Positions 1 through 8,710 of a stretch of DNA of 64,000 bases are shown here, piece after piece. Position 1 is the stretch's first letter; every line of letters begins with the position of its first letter. This stretch comes from Caballeronia sordidicola (GTDB lineage: Bacteria > Pseudomonadota > Gammaproteobacteria > Burkholderiales > Burkholderiaceae): contig NZ_JNFG01000007.1 of NCBI RefSeq assembly GCF_000729995.1, positions 186,001 to 250,000 on the forward strand, given 5' to 3'. The notes under the pieces were generated by a model. It made no database searches. It was not told the origin of the DNA and saw only the letters and a program-made list of their open reading frames with translations. Both the position numbers and the translations under genes were made by a program.

Positions 1-87
1 CAGCATCAGTACGTCGACCTGCTATATGAGCGGGACGGTGAAACGCATCTGGACTACAGCAAGTTTCACGATGTCGTGCCGCTCTGA
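1..87 (+). CDS. C-terminal end of an inward-rectifier (KirBac-like) potassium channel, partial
   Basis: The first 28 codons are open and end at a TGA at 85-87; the 5' part lies outside the window. The readable tail contains QYVDLL, an acidic turn, then LDYSKFHDVVPL. This resembles the last beta strands of the cytoplasmic IRK domain of bacterial Kir channels, where a W-x-x-x-(F/Y)-V/A-D-(M/L)...D-(Y/L)-x-(R/K)-(F/L)-H-(D/E) pattern closes the domain. Such channels are tetrameric inner-membrane potassium channels. Only about 30 residues are visible and there is no pore region, so the name rests on one short motif. Confidence 0.45.
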   Translation, partial: QHQYVDLLYERDGETHLDYSKFHDVVPL

Positions 88-237
88 CACGGATTCTAAA
101 TTGCGACGCTTGGGCTTTAACTGATCTGGCGGTTCGTACGATCACTGTATCTGTCGCACCGATTGCTTAGCGGATAAGCTGAAGCACGCTATTCCACTTG
201 ATGAATCGCCACTTGATTTTTGCCATGGAAGGAACCC

Positions 238-750
238 ATGACTGCCGCTAACAAGACCGTCCGAATGTTGACCCGCTATAAAGCCTGGGCCAACGATCTC
301 CTCTTCTCCATGCTGCGCGACATGCCGTACGAAGAGGTTGTCCGCCCACGGCAGACACGCTTCGGAAACATGGTCCACACGCTGAACCACATCTACGTCA
401 TAGACGCCGTGTTCCAGGCTCATCTTCAGGGGCGCGAACATGGTTACTCGGCACGCAATACGCCGGGTCATCCGTCTTTGGCAGAACTGTGGGAAGCGGT
501 CCGGACGCTGGACCAATGGTATGTCGATTTCGCCGAGGGTCTATCGGCCGGCGATCTCGACCGATCAATTCACTTCAAGTTTATTGGCGGTGGCGAGGGT
601 GTCATGACCTGCAACGAAATGATCCTGCATGTGGTTAATCACGGCACCTATCACCGCGGGTTTGTCGGCGACATGATGTATCAGGCAGGGGTCACGCCGT
701 CCGCCACCGATCTTCCCGTGTTCCTGCGCGACGTGGCGCAAGAGGCTTAG
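238..750 (+). CDS. DinB family protein
   Basis: A 170-residue protein of the DinB/YfiT four-helix bundle superfamily, metal-binding proteins of mostly unknown reaction, some acting as thiol-dependent transferases. Three histidines fit the metal triad: H51 in the first long helix (HTLNHIY) and H135 and H139 in an HxxxH pair (NHGTYHRG) near the C-terminus. The N-terminal LTRYKAWAND stretch is typical of the family. I chose ATG 238 because GGAAGGA lies about 7 bases upstream; an in-frame ATG at 220 has no such signal. It stands alone, followed by a convergent regulator gene. Family assignment is firm; substrate is unknown. Confidence 0.85.
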   Translation: MTAANKTVRMLTRYKAWANDLLFSMLRDMPYEEVVRPRQTRFGNMVHTLNHIYVIDAVFQAHLQGREHGYSARNTPGHPSLAELWEAVRTLDQWYVDFAEGLSAGDLDRSIHFKFIGGGEGVMTCNEMILHVVNHGTYHRGFVGDMMYQAGVTPSATDLPVFLRDVAQEA

Positions 751-802
751 CGCTCCGCGGTTTCCGAATGACTGGTTTTTCGGATAAGAGGCGACGCATG
801 GT

Positions 803-1768
803 TTATGAGCGGTCGGGACCCATGGTTCCAGCAAAGGCTTGCCGGTCTTCGCGCGGTGACCGCTCGAAACGTTTCTTATAGCAGTGCGCAAAATAAGAAG
901 CTGATTCGAACCCGCTTGCAAGGCTGACCTCCATGATGGAAAGGTCGGTTTGTTGCAGCAGTTGACGCCCTCTTTCCAGCCGCAGGTTCAAATAGAAACC
1001 GGCGGGCGATTCGCCCATGCTTGCCTGAAAAAGCCGCTCGAGTTGCCGGCGGGTGATATTGACATTCCTGGCCAGCGGATCGATAGCCAAAGGTGTTTCA
1101 ATGTGCTGTTCCATCTGCGCAATAGCCGACAGCAGCTTGGTGTTGTTCACGCCATAACGCTCGACGGGCGCCGCGCGTTGCAGGTTCTTCTGCGGACGAA
1201 TCTGTCCCAGCACGAACTGATCGGCCACCCGGATCGCAAGATCGCGCCCGTGACGCCGCGCGATCAATTCGAGCATCAGATCCATCGATGCCGTTCCGCC
1301 AGCTGAGGTAATCCGCTGACCGTCGATCTCGAAGATCTCATGGCTGGTGCGCAATGCTGGATAGCGTTCTACGAACGCCGCGATCGTCTCCCAATGAACG
1401 GTTACGCGAAATCCCTGCAGCAACACCGCTTCCGCTAACACGAAGGCGCCGGTGTCCACGCCGCCAAGAATGATTCCCGCGCTTGCCTGTCGTTTCAGCC
1501 AATGCTTGAGCGATCGGTCGAGATATGCCAGCGGATCATAAGCCGCGACCACGAACAGGATTGAAGCCGTCTCAATCGTTTGTAACGGCCCGTCCACTGC
1601 CATCGACATGCCGTTGCTTGCCGCCACCGGATGTCCGTCCGCGCTCAACACTTTCCAGCGATACAACTCGCCGCCGAGCCGGTTAGCGGACCGCAAAGGT
1701 TCGGCTATGGCTGCAAAGTCGAGCAGCGAAAAACCGGGCATCAACAAGAAAACAATGAGTTCGCTCAT
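803..1768 (-). CDS. GlxA/CdhR-like AraC-family transcriptional regulator
   Basis: A 321-residue regulator with an N-terminal DJ-1/PfpI-like domain (about 1-185) and a C-terminal AraC double helix-turn-helix (about 215-315, including NITRRQLERLFQ and SLASGFESASYFAHCYKKRF). At the elbow where DJ-1 enzymes carry cysteine this protein has GGVDTGAF, so it should be a sensor and not a hydrolase; that substitution is common in the GbdR/CdhR group that responds to glycine betaine and carnitine. It is divergent from the gamma-butyrobetaine hydroxylase-like gene at 2016, 247 bases away, and is probably its activator. The start is the ATG just before SELIVFLLMPGF; the frame is open further upstream but that part lacks family similarity. 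Confidence 0.85.
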   Translation of the reverse strand: MSELIVFLLMPGFSLLDFAAIAEPLRSANRLGGELYRWKVLSADGHPVAASNGMSMAVDGPLQTIETASILFVVAAYDPLAYLDRSLKHWLKRQASAGIILGGVDTGAFVLAEAVLLQGFRVTVHWETIAAFVERYPALRTSHEIFEIDGQRITSAGGTASMDLMLELIARRHGRDLAIRVADQFVLGQIRPQKNLQRAAPVERYGVNNTKLLSAIAQMEQHIETPLAIDPLARNVNITRRQLERLFQASMGESPAGFYLNLRLERGRQLLQQTDLSIMEVSLASGFESASYFAHCYKKRFERSPREDRQAFAGTMGPDRS

Positions 1769-2015
1769 GGGGCGGACGCTCCAACCAGACCTGACGGCAC
1801 CGTAATGCGGCGAAAGCGCTCGAACGCTTTTCGCCTTCACAATCGATTGTCGCAAAATTAGCAATCAACGTCGCATATTTATTGTTTATCGCTGAACAGG
1901 AACCGTAAAGTTAGCCGGACGTTGGAATCGTAAATTTTCATAAATTAGGATTACATATTGAGTGAAGCAAGTAAGAATCCAGGCATGACGACACGACCAC
2001 AACATGGAGGTAAAA

Positions 2016-3230
2016 ATGAACGCAATAGCAAGCCCGGCCAACCAAACGTTCTCCGCAGACTGGAGAACATTCGAATCGACCCATCGTCTTCGAGCCGTCA
2101 AACTCCTGACCGACAGCCTGGAAGCGACGTGGGACGATGACCGGATCAGCCACTATCATTTCTTATGGCTGCGCGACAACTGCCCGTGTTCCCAGTGCGT
2201 CCATCCGGGGACGCGCGAACAAATGTTCGAGGTGGTGGATGCACCGGGTAACCTTGCCGCCGAGAGCATTTCGCTGAATGCAACGGGTTCGCTGACTGTG
2301 CACTGGAGCGACGGTCATCGCAGCGTGTATGAAGCCGGCTGGTTGCGTTCCCACGCGTATGACGCTTTGTCCCGAAGCGAACGGGCGGACCGGCTATATA
2401 GCGTACGTCCGTGGGAAAGCGACCTGCTTATCCCCACGTTCGACTACTCGGCCGTGATGTCATCCGACCCTGTCTTGCTCGACTGGCTGCTTGCGGCGCG
2501 CGACATCGGATTGACCATGCTCACCGGCATGCCCGCAACCGGTGAAGCGCTGGAAAACGTGGCGAGGCGTATATCGTTTATTCGCGAGAGCAATTTCGGC
2601 GTTACCTTCGAAGTCAGGACGAAAGCTGAAGCAGCCGATAGCAATGCCTACACGGCCCTGGAATTGCCGGCCCATACCGACCTGCCGACCCGGGAACTTC
2701 AGCCCGGCTTGCAGTTTCTCCATTGCCTGATCAACGACGCCGCCGGCGGAGAAAGTACCTTCGTGGACGGATTCGCGATTGCAGCGACTTTGCGAGCCGC
2801 GTCCCCCGAAGACTTTCGCCTGCTGTGCGAGCACCCGGTAGAGTTCTGGAACAAGGCGCCGCAGAGCGACTATCGCAGCTATGCACCGATTATTGGCCTC
2901 GACTCGCGCGGCGAGGTGAGCGAAATCCGGCTGGCGAACTGGCTTCGTGCGCCCTTCAATTTACCGGCCTCCGAGATGAGCGCGTTCTATCGCGCGTACA
3001 GGCACTTTTCCGCGCTTACCCGGGATTCACGGTTCATAGTGAGTCGCCGGCTGGAGGCGGGGCAGATGTGGTGCTTCGATAATCGCAGGACCATGCACGC
3101 CCGCAAGGCTTTCGATCAGGCAAGCGGGAAGCGTTTCCTGCGAGGCTGTTACATGGACCGCGATGAGCTGCTTTCGCGCATTCTCGTATTGCAGCGCGGT
3201 GAACCGGGCCACTCAATCCGAGCCGCCTGA
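2016..3230 (+). CDS. Gamma-butyrobetaine hydroxylase-like 2-oxoglutarate/Fe(II) dioxygenase
   Basis: A 404-residue enzyme with the two-part architecture of gamma-butyrobetaine dioxygenase. The N-terminal zinc module (DUF971-like) has C56, C58 and C61 in NCPCSQC plus H101 in DGHRS. The TauD/TfdA double-stranded beta-helix follows, with iron ligands H220 and D222 (HTD) and H361. Enzymes of this group use 2-oxoglutarate and oxygen to hydroxylate gamma-butyrobetaine to carnitine, or trimethyllysine, so a role in trimethylammonium metabolism is inferred. GGAGG followed by a short gap precedes ATG 2016, which is preferred over the in-frame ATG at 2004. The divergent GlxA-type regulator, of a group that senses carnitine or betaine, supports the assignment. 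The precise substrate cannot be read from sequence. Confidence 0.82.
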   Translation: MNAIASPANQTFSADWRTFESTHRLRAVKLLTDSLEATWDDDRISHYHFLWLRDNCPCSQCVHPGTREQMFEVVDAPGNLAAESISLNATGSLTVHWSDGHRSVYEAGWLRSHAYDALSRSERADRLYSVRPWESDLLIPTFDYSAVMSSDPVLLDWLLAARDIGLTMLTGMPATGEALENVARRISFIRESNFGVTFEVRTKAEAADSNAYTALELPAHTDLPTRELQPGLQFLHCLINDAAGGESTFVDGFAIAATLRAASPEDFRLLCEHPVEFWNKAPQSDYRSYAPIIGLDSRGEVSEIRLANWLRAPFNLPASEMSAFYRAYRHFSALTRDSRFIVSRRLEAGQMWCFDNRRTMHARKAFDQASGKRFLRGCYMDRDELLSRILVLQRGEPGHSIRAA

Positions 3231-3233
3231 TGA

Positions 3234-4193
3234 TCACTCGCCTTGCTTCGGCGATGTAACGGCCCATCGCCGCTGCATCGCCTCTACAAGATGCCGCCAA
3301 AGGAATTCAGCTGCCGGAGAAAGGCGCCGGCCGACCCGCCGGATTGCCTGGCTGCTGAATTCGCGTGCGATCGGATGCTCCAGTTCGAGTGCAACCAGAC
3401 GCCCCGCTTCAAGGTATTGCCGCGCCGCATCCGTCGACATGAACGCCACGCCCAGTCCCGCTGCGGCAATCGCCTGGGCCGCCGAGAAAAGATCGCAGCG
3501 GTACGACGGTGTCAGGTTCAGCCGCTCTGCCCGAATGATGGCGTCGAGATATTGCTGGGCGCCGAAGCGCTCGGGCATGAAGATAAGCCGCTGATCGCGC
3601 AACTGTTCAAAGCGGATGCGCCGCTCACCCGCCAACGCATGGCGCGGGCTGACGAGTGCACAGAACTGCGCCGCCCGGAAGGTCCGGGAACGTATGGCGG
3701 GATCGCCGCCCGCGCCGGCGCACAGGCCAAGATCGACATCGTCGTTGCGGACCATCGCAATGATTTCGGACGTCGCGCCGCTGCGCAATTCCACCACGAT
3801 GTCAGGAAACTGCAAGCTGAAGCCCTCCAGCACGGTCGCCAGCAGATTCTCGACGAACCCCTCGCCCACGCCAATGCCCAGCCGTCCGCGCCGCAGGCTC
3901 CTAAAATCTTCCAGTTGTGCCAGCATGTCCGCATCGCGGCGGCAGCTCTCGCGGAAATGTTCGACGAGGCTTAGCCCGATTTCCGTCAGCACCGCGCGCC
4001 TGCCGCGCCGCTCCAGCAACACAACACCGTGGTCGCGTTCGAGTTGCGCCACTTGCCGGCTGATCACGGAGCCGTTAATGGCCAGCGCGTCGGCCGCGGC
4101 ACGCACGCCTCCGTGCAGGTCGATCTCATGCAAATAACGCAGGCTCCGGGCGCTAAGCAAATTCTCGCGGGCAGGCGTATTGTCTTTAGCCAT
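3234..4193 (-). CDS. LysR-family transcriptional regulator
   Basis: A LysR-type regulator: winged helix-turn-helix near the N-terminus (RYLHEIDLHGGVRAAADALAINGSVISRQVAQLE), then a periplasmic-binding-protein-like effector domain. Its stop lies 3 bases from the stop of the convergent dioxygenase gene. It is divergent from the M20 amidohydrolase at 4309 and probably regulates it and the following carrier. In-frame ATGs at 4193, 4211 and 4223 are all possible and none has a good ribosome site. A perfect inverted repeat at 4203-4222 overlaps the two upstream candidates, which slightly favours 4193. Residues A-I-N-G-S-V replace the usual T-Q-P-A-L/S of recognition helices, so this is a divergent LysR member. 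Confidence 0.85.
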   Translation of the reverse strand: MAKDNTPARENLLSARSLRYLHEIDLHGGVRAAADALAINGSVISRQVAQLERDHGVVLLERRGRRAVLTEIGLSLVEHFRESCRRDADMLAQLEDFRSLRRGRLGIGVGEGFVENLLATVLEGFSLQFPDIVVELRSGATSEIIAMVRNDDVDLGLCAGAGGDPAIRSRTFRAAQFCALVSPRHALAGERRIRFEQLRDQRLIFMPERFGAQQYLDAIIRAERLNLTPSYRCDLFSAAQAIAAAGLGVAFMSTDAARQYLEAGRLVALELEHPIAREFSSQAIRRVGRRLSPAAEFLWRHLVEAMQRRWAVTSPKQGE

Positions 4194-4202
4194 ATCGTTG
4201 TC

Positions 4203-4222
4203 TGTTGACATGCAAGTCAACA
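4203..4222. promoter_or_regulatory. Perfect inverted repeat, candidate LysR operator
   Basis: TGTTGAC, six bases, then GTCAACA: a perfect 7-bp dyad at the 5' end of the LysR gene and about 90 bases upstream of the divergent amidohydrolase gene. Position and symmetry fit an autoregulatory or divergent-promoter operator. Assignment to the LysR protein is inference. Confidence 0.45.
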
Positions 4223-4308
4223 TTATCGGTCAACGAACGTCATTGATTAGCGGATTTTGCAGCAGAATACTCCCCCATTAGATTTCTTACAGAGAGACGT
4301 GCACGACC

Positions 4309-5493
4309 ATGGAAAATACCAAGAGCTTCTGCTCACTAGACGACACGACGGATCTGCGCGATGAACTAAGCGATATCCGGCATCGCCTGCATCAGAATCC
4401 GGAGCTTGCGTACAAGGAGTTTCAAACCTCCGACCTCGTTGCGCAAAACCTGGAAAGCTGGGGTTACAAGGTGACGCGTGGTCTGGGCGGAACGGGCATG
4501 GTCGCGTCGCTCACTGCGGGTTCAGGAACCCGCGCCGTGGCCGTGCGCGCCGACATGGACGCGTTGCCGATTGCTGAAGAAACCGGCTTGCCGTACGCCA
4601 GCCGCAACGCGGGCCTGATGCACGCGTGCGGCCACGACGGCCACACCACCATGGTCCTGGGCGCCGCGCGCCACCTTGCCCGTACACGCGCATTCAACGG
4701 CACGGTTCATCTCGTGTTCCAGCCCGCCGAAGAGATCGGCGCGGACAGCGGCGCCATGCGAATGATTGCCGACGGCTTGTTCGAGCGCTTCCCCTGCGAG
4801 GCGATCTTCGGCTTGCATAATCATCCCGGCTATCCGACCGGCACGTTCATGTTCCGCAGCGGCCCTTTCATGGCGGCGTCGGATACGGTCAACATCACCA
4901 TTCACGGCCGTGGCGGCCACGCAGCGCGCCCGCATCTTGCTGTGGACCCTGTTGTCATCGGCGCGGGACTGGTGACCGCGTTGCAAACGGTGGTCGCGCG
5001 CAGTATCGACCCGATGCAAACGGCCGTGGTCACGGTCGGCGCCTTCAACGCGGGTTTCGCCGCCAATGTGATTCCTGAGTCGGCGCGCTTGCAGATCAGC
5101 GTTCGTTCGTTCGACCCCGCTGTGCGCAAGCTGCTCGAAGCACGCATCCGCGCGCTGACGGAAGCACAGGCAAGCGCGTATGGCGCACGCGTGGAGATTG
5201 AGTATGTCCCGGGTTATCCGGTCGTGATCAACAGTCAGGCAGAGACCGAACTGGCATCGCAAGTGGCGCGAGAACTGGTTGGCGACGACCGGGTTGTCGA
5301 TAACTTCGGCCCGATCGCAGGCAGCGAGGATTTCGCTTATTACCTGCAGAAGAAGCCGGGATGTTTCCTGCGTCTGGGCAACGGTGAAGGCGCGCCAATG
5401 TTGCATAACGCGTCCTACGACTTCAACGACGACAACCTCACGGTGGGCGCTGCCTACTGGACTCGTCTGGTCGAGCGTTTCCTCGCGCAGTAG
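4309..5493 (+). CDS. M20 family amidohydrolase (hippurate hydrolase/aminoacylase type)
   Basis: A 394-residue member of the M20D zinc amidohydrolases, cytoplasmic enzymes that split N-acyl or N-aroyl amino acids. Visible metal-site features are HACGHDGH (C107, H109), the QPAEEIGADSGA stretch (E141/E142), GLHNHPG (H170) and PMLHNASYDFND near the C-terminus. The dimerisation domain carries GRGGHAARPH at about 200-209. Length is normal for the family (about 380-400). The divergent LysR gene lies upstream and an MHS-type carrier starts 124 bases downstream, so import and hydrolysis of an acylated amino acid is a reasonable reading. Hippurate hydrolase, indole-acetyl-amino-acid hydrolase or N-acetyl amino acid deacylase are all possible. 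Confidence 0.85.
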   Translation: MENTKSFCSLDDTTDLRDELSDIRHRLHQNPELAYKEFQTSDLVAQNLESWGYKVTRGLGGTGMVASLTAGSGTRAVAVRADMDALPIAEETGLPYASRNAGLMHACGHDGHTTMVLGAARHLARTRAFNGTVHLVFQPAEEIGADSGAMRMIADGLFERFPCEAIFGLHNHPGYPTGTFMFRSGPFMAASDTVNITIHGRGGHAARPHLAVDPVVIGAGLVTALQTVVARSIDPMQTAVVTVGAFNAGFAANVIPESARLQISVRSFDPAVRKLLEARIRALTEAQASAYGARVEIEYVPGYPVVINSQAETELASQVARELVGDDRVVDNFGPIAGSEDFAYYLQKKPGCFLRLGNGEGAPMLHNASYDFNDDNLTVGAAYWTRLVERFLAQ

Positions 5494-5617
5494 GCTTCGC
5501 GCGGTTGAATCAATAGCACTTCAGTAGCACTTTGGTAGCACGCCAAGCTTGCGTACAGTGCGATGCCTCGGCATCGCACTTAGCCGTGCGCAGGACCCAA
5601 GTATTCACGGGACATCC

Positions 5618-6892
5618 ATGTCAGTCATTACAGCCCAGCCTGCTAAAGCGGTTTCGCAAAGCAAGATCGTGATTGCCGCGATCATCGGCAACCTGCTCGA
5701 GTTTTACGATTTCACCGTCTATAGCTTTTTCGCGCTCACGATCGCCAAGCTTTTCTTCCCGGCGCATGACCCGGTTGTCTCCACGTTACTTGCGCTGTCC
5801 GTGTTTGCGATCGGCTTTGTCGCGCGTCCGGTCGGCGGCTTCGTGCTGGGACACTACGCGGACAAACGCGGCCGGCGTACTGCGCTGACGCTGACCATCT
5901 TCCTGATGGCGATCGGCTCGGCCATGATCGGCCTGGCGCCCACTTACGCAAGCATTGGTCTCGCCGCTCCGGCCTTGATCATCTTTGCTCGCCTGTTGCA
6001 AGGCTTCGCGCAGGGCGGAGAATTCGGCGCCGCCACGGCGACGCTGCTCGAGACGGGTTCGGCTAAAGGGCGCGGTTTCCGCGCTAGCTGGCAGCTCGCG
6101 AGTCAGGGTGCTGCTGCGCTGATGGGCTCCGGCATTGCGGCACTGTTGACTTACCAGTTAAGCGGCGAGCAATTGCTCGACTGGGGATGGCGCGTACCGT
6201 TCCTGATCGGCACGCTGATCATGCCGGTCGGCGTGTATTTGCGCCGGCACATTGTGGAAGAGCCGCCGAAGCAGGCCAAGGCAGCCAGGTCGAGTCTGGA
6301 GCCGGGCCTTGTGCGTAAGTGGTTCCTGACCGTCTTCGCCATCATGGGCATGACGGTGGCAACCTACGTCCTGATGTACTACATCCCCACCTATTCGATT
6401 CAATACCTGAAGATGCCGCCCAAGCTTTCCATGCTGGTGTCGATCTTCGCGGCGATCGTTTCGCTGACGCTGTGTCCGGTCTGGGGTGCGCTATCGGACA
6501 AGATGCAACGCCGCAAGCCGCTGATCCTGGTCGGACGCATAGTGCTGATTGTGCTGCTTTATCCGGCTTTCTGGCTGATGAATCAGTTTCCTTCGTTGCC
6601 GGTCATGGTTGGATTGATCGTCTTGCTTATGCTGTTCTACACGATGGGTTCGGCACCGGCCTATGCACTCATGCCGGAGAACTTTCCGAAGCATGTGCGC
6701 GCGGGTTATTTGGCGAGCGCGTATGCAGTGGCAGTGTCGGTGTTTGGCGGGTCGGCGCAGTTGGTTGTTGCGTGGCTTATCAGGGTTACTGGTAATACGA
6801 TGGCCCCCGCGTGGTACATGATCGTGTGCGTGATTATTTCGCTGATTGCCGTTTCTATGTTGGACGAAACCGGTGGACGCGAGCTGACCTGA
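5618..6892 (+). CDS. MFS transporter of the metabolite:H+ symporter (MHS) family
   Basis: A 424-residue, about 12-helix inner-membrane carrier. The first helix has NLLEFYDFTVYS, the MHS/ProP-type signature in which a charged pair sits inside the membrane, and the loop between helices 2 and 3 has GHYADKRGRR. Members import organic acids, betaines or shikimate with protons. It follows the M20 amidohydrolase on the same strand and probably supplies its substrate or carries the released acid. ATG 5618 fits the family N-terminus; the frame is open to 5549 but that extension looks non-coding. A strong hairpin with a T run follows at 6948. Confidence 0.85.
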   Translation: MSVITAQPAKAVSQSKIVIAAIIGNLLEFYDFTVYSFFALTIAKLFFPAHDPVVSTLLALSVFAIGFVARPVGGFVLGHYADKRGRRTALTLTIFLMAIGSAMIGLAPTYASIGLAAPALIIFARLLQGFAQGGEFGAATATLLETGSAKGRGFRASWQLASQGAAALMGSGIAALLTYQLSGEQLLDWGWRVPFLIGTLIMPVGVYLRRHIVEEPPKQAKAARSSLEPGLVRKWFLTVFAIMGMTVATYVLMYYIPTYSIQYLKMPPKLSMLVSIFAAIVSLTLCPVWGALSDKMQRRKPLILVGRIVLIVLLYPAFWLMNQFPSLPVMVGLIVLLMLFYTMGSAPAYALMPENFPKHVRAGYLASAYAVAVSVFGGSAQLVVAWLIRVTGNTMAPAWYMIVCVIISLIAVSMLDETGGRELT

Positions 6893-6947
6893 TGCTTGGG
6901 AAATAGCAGGGGCTACTGAACCTGCATAAAACACAAGGCAACTATAA

Positions 6948-6976
6948 GGCTGGGCGCTCAGGCGCCCAGCCTTTTT
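6948..6976 (+). terminator. Rho-independent terminator
   Basis: A 10-bp perfect stem (GGCTGGGCGC / GCGCCCAGCC) with a 4-base loop, followed at once by TTTTT. It lies 55 bases after the MHS carrier and 40 bases from the convergent isochorismatase-like gene, so it ends the carrier transcript. Confidence 0.85.
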
Positions 6977-7016
6977 CGCTTCTACGCTCGTCTGCGGATC
7001 GTGAGAGGACAAGCAA

Positions 7017-7571
7017 TCACGTGAGTGCCTTGCCGCCATCGAAGCGAATGTTTGCGGTGGCAACTGCCTTGATGCTCGGGCCGAAACTGCTGATATCCGG
7101 CAAGGTTGCATTGTGATGCTCGACAATTCTGGCAGCAGTGGCGTGCGCCTTGTCGTGCGTGGTGTGAGCGTCGGCGACGAGCGTCACGCCGTATCCGAGC
7201 GCAGCAGCACGGCGCACCGTTGTATCGACACAGAACTCCGTGGCGTAGCCACATATGACCACGTTGGATACTCCACCGCTCTCGAGTATCGATCCAAGGC
7301 TCGTCCTCAAGAATGAATCCGGCGTTGTCTTGCGAACTATCTCGTCAGACGCTTGCACGTGAAGCTCTTTAGCAAGCGCCCAGCCGGGCGAGCCATACTC
7401 AAGGTCGCCCGTCGCAGTTTCATGCTGAACAAAAATCACCGGAACGCCGGCCGCACGCGCGCGCGAAGTCAGTTCGTTGATGCGGGCAAAAACATCTTCG
7501 GACGCTGCCGGTGAAGGAGACGGCCCGAACAGGCCCTCTTGCACATCGACTACTATCAGCGCCGCGACCAT
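7017..7571 (-). CDS. Isochorismatase-like cysteine hydrolase
   Basis: A 184-residue cysteine hydrolase of the isochorismatase/nicotinamidase superfamily. The catalytic triad is visible as D9 (ALIVVDVQEG), K81 (VRKTTPDSF) and C114 (GYATEFCVDTT), with the conserved non-proline cis-peptide region just before the cysteine. The superfamily includes nicotinamidase, N-carbamoylsarcosine amidase and ureidoacrylate hydrolase; the sequence alone does not select among them. It is monocistronic, ending toward the terminator at 6948, with no informative neighbour. Confidence 0.85.
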   Translation of the reverse strand: MVAALIVVDVQEGLFGPSPSPAASEDVFARINELTSRARAAGVPVIFVQHETATGDLEYGSPGWALAKELHVQASDEIVRKTTPDSFLRTSLGSILESGGVSNVVICGYATEFCVDTTVRRAAALGYGVTLVADAHTTHDKAHATAARIVEHHNATLPDISSFGPSIKAVATANIRFDGGKALT

Positions 7572-7596
7572 ATTCTTGCTCCCGAGAAAACCGTAG

Positions 7597-7633
7597 TCTA
7601 GCCGACCGCGTCTAGCCGACCGCGTCTAGCCGA
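7597..7633. repeat. Short tandem repeat, 14-bp unit, about 2.6 copies
   Basis: TCTAGCCGACCGCG occurs twice head to tail (7597-7610, 7611-7624), then TCTAGCCGA. It lies immediately upstream of the isochorismatase-like gene, in its leader. It is probably a slippage-type repeat; copy number may vary between isolates. Confidence 0.7.
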
Positions 7634-7702
7634 ATCCTTGGACTGGGAGAAGTCGAGCCCCGCCGTGCAGGCTAAGGGCTTGCGCAATAGACCAACGGGA
7701 GT

Positions 7703-8233
7703 TTAGTTCGAAGCCGGCGCCGGAGCCGAAGCCGCAGGCCTATGCTTGCGCGGCCCCGCATGTCCCTTAGCGTGGTCATTTCGGAACAGCGGGTCGGCAA
7801 TCTTCTTCTGCTCGTCGGACAGCGTGGCATAAAGAGCGCTGAACGACGCAGCCAGCTTCTGCATATTGTCCGCGTGCAATTGGGCCAACTCGGCGTAGGA
7901 CTTCATGGCGTCGTCCGCATTCTCCGAGGGCAGCTTGTGCGCGCGATCGTGGAAGGCCTGGTCGGTCTTGGTCGCGTTGTCACGCATCGTTTGTGCAAAG
8001 GCGTCCCACTGCGGCTGTTGCTGGCTCGTGATCTTCATCTGCGCGTGCAGGTCGTCGATTCGTTTCTCCACAAAATCTGCGTGCTTCTGTGCATGGCTAA
8101 CGGGTGCGGAAGCGGCCGAAGAAGGCGTTGCGGTTGAATCGCTTGCCGCCGTGGTCTGCGCCCATGCGGAAGTCGTGAAGCAGGCAAACGCCAGCAATGC
8201 AGGCGCAACAGCAATACGAATGGATGGTTTCAT
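7703..8233 (-). CDS. Periplasmic Spy/CpxP-like LTXXQ-motif protein
   Basis: A 176-residue protein with a clear Sec signal peptide (MKPSIRIAVAPALLAFACFTTSAWA, cleavage after A25), a Ser/Ala linker, then a helical region with two LTXXQ-like segments (KITSQQQPQWDAF and TLSDEQKKIADPLF), typical of the Spy/CpxP family. Members are ATP-independent periplasmic chaperones or metal and stress sensors. The C-terminal tail is rich in His, Lys, Pro and Ala. ATG 8233 is chosen because it begins the signal peptide; the longer open frame to 8326 would spoil it. The family is likely, the specific role unknown. Confidence 0.78.
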   Translation of the reverse strand: MKPSIRIAVAPALLAFACFTTSAWAQTTAASDSTATPSSAASAPVSHAQKHADFVEKRIDDLHAQMKITSQQQPQWDAFAQTMRDNATKTDQAFHDRAHKLPSENADDAMKSYAELAQLHADNMQKLAASFSALYATLSDEQKKIADPLFRNDHAKGHAGPRKHRPAASAPAPASN

Positions 8234-8365
8234 GTTGGGAGGCTTGAATTGAGTTGTTGGATGCGCGACGTTTTCATCAGGACGCGTGGTGGTCTTGCTG
8301 CCGGCCAATGTACTCGATGAGCGCAATGTGCTTCCAGAGAGGTCGGCGGGCTCGAGGTCGCAAGC

Positions 8366-8710
8366 TCAGTAACCAGGAGGATAACAATTCGGGTAATAAG
8401 CGACGCCCGGTGGAGGCGGGGGCGGTGGTGCTGAATAGACCACGGGAGGAGGCGCCTGCGTCGCGGCGCCCACGATGGCCGCACCCGCGACAACACCCAG
8501 CAGCGCGCCGACGAGCAGGCCGCCACCGCCACCACCGCCGCCTCGATATCCGCCATGGTCGTCGCCGTGACCACCATGGTATCCACCGCGGCCGCCGCCG
8601 TGATCGTCACGGTGTTGTGCTTGCGCCGGCAGTACGGATGTTGCAGCGGCAATTGCGATAGCGACTGTCGCCAACCGGCGATACAACAAACTTCGGGAAT
8701 GTCGCGTCAT
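8366..8710 (-). CDS. Exported His/Gly-rich glycine-zipper protein
   Basis: A 114-residue protein: signal peptide (cleavage after A31, AQA), then a His/Gly/Asp-rich repeat region (HGGGRGGYHGGHGDDHGG), a nine-glycine run, a hydrophobic glycine-zipper segment (LLVGALLGVVAGAAIVGAAT) and a proline-rich tail ending PPGY. The start at 8710 has AGGAGA about 9 bases upstream. The glycine zipper suggests insertion in or across an envelope membrane, and the His-rich part could bind metal ions; both are inference. It is transcribed in the same direction as the Spy-like gene downstream and could share a stress role. No defined family is recognised. Confidence 0.65.
   Translation of the reverse strand: MTRHSRSLLYRRLATVAIAIAAATSVLPAQAQHRDDHGGGRGGYHGGHGDDHGGYRGGGGGGGGLLVGALLGVVAGAAIVGAATQAPPPVVYSAPPPPPPPGVAYYPNCYPPGY

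Noticed and set aside
4522..5406. A 294-codon minus-strand frame opposite the M20 amidohydrolase
   Set aside because: Shadow of a gene with an intact metal site.
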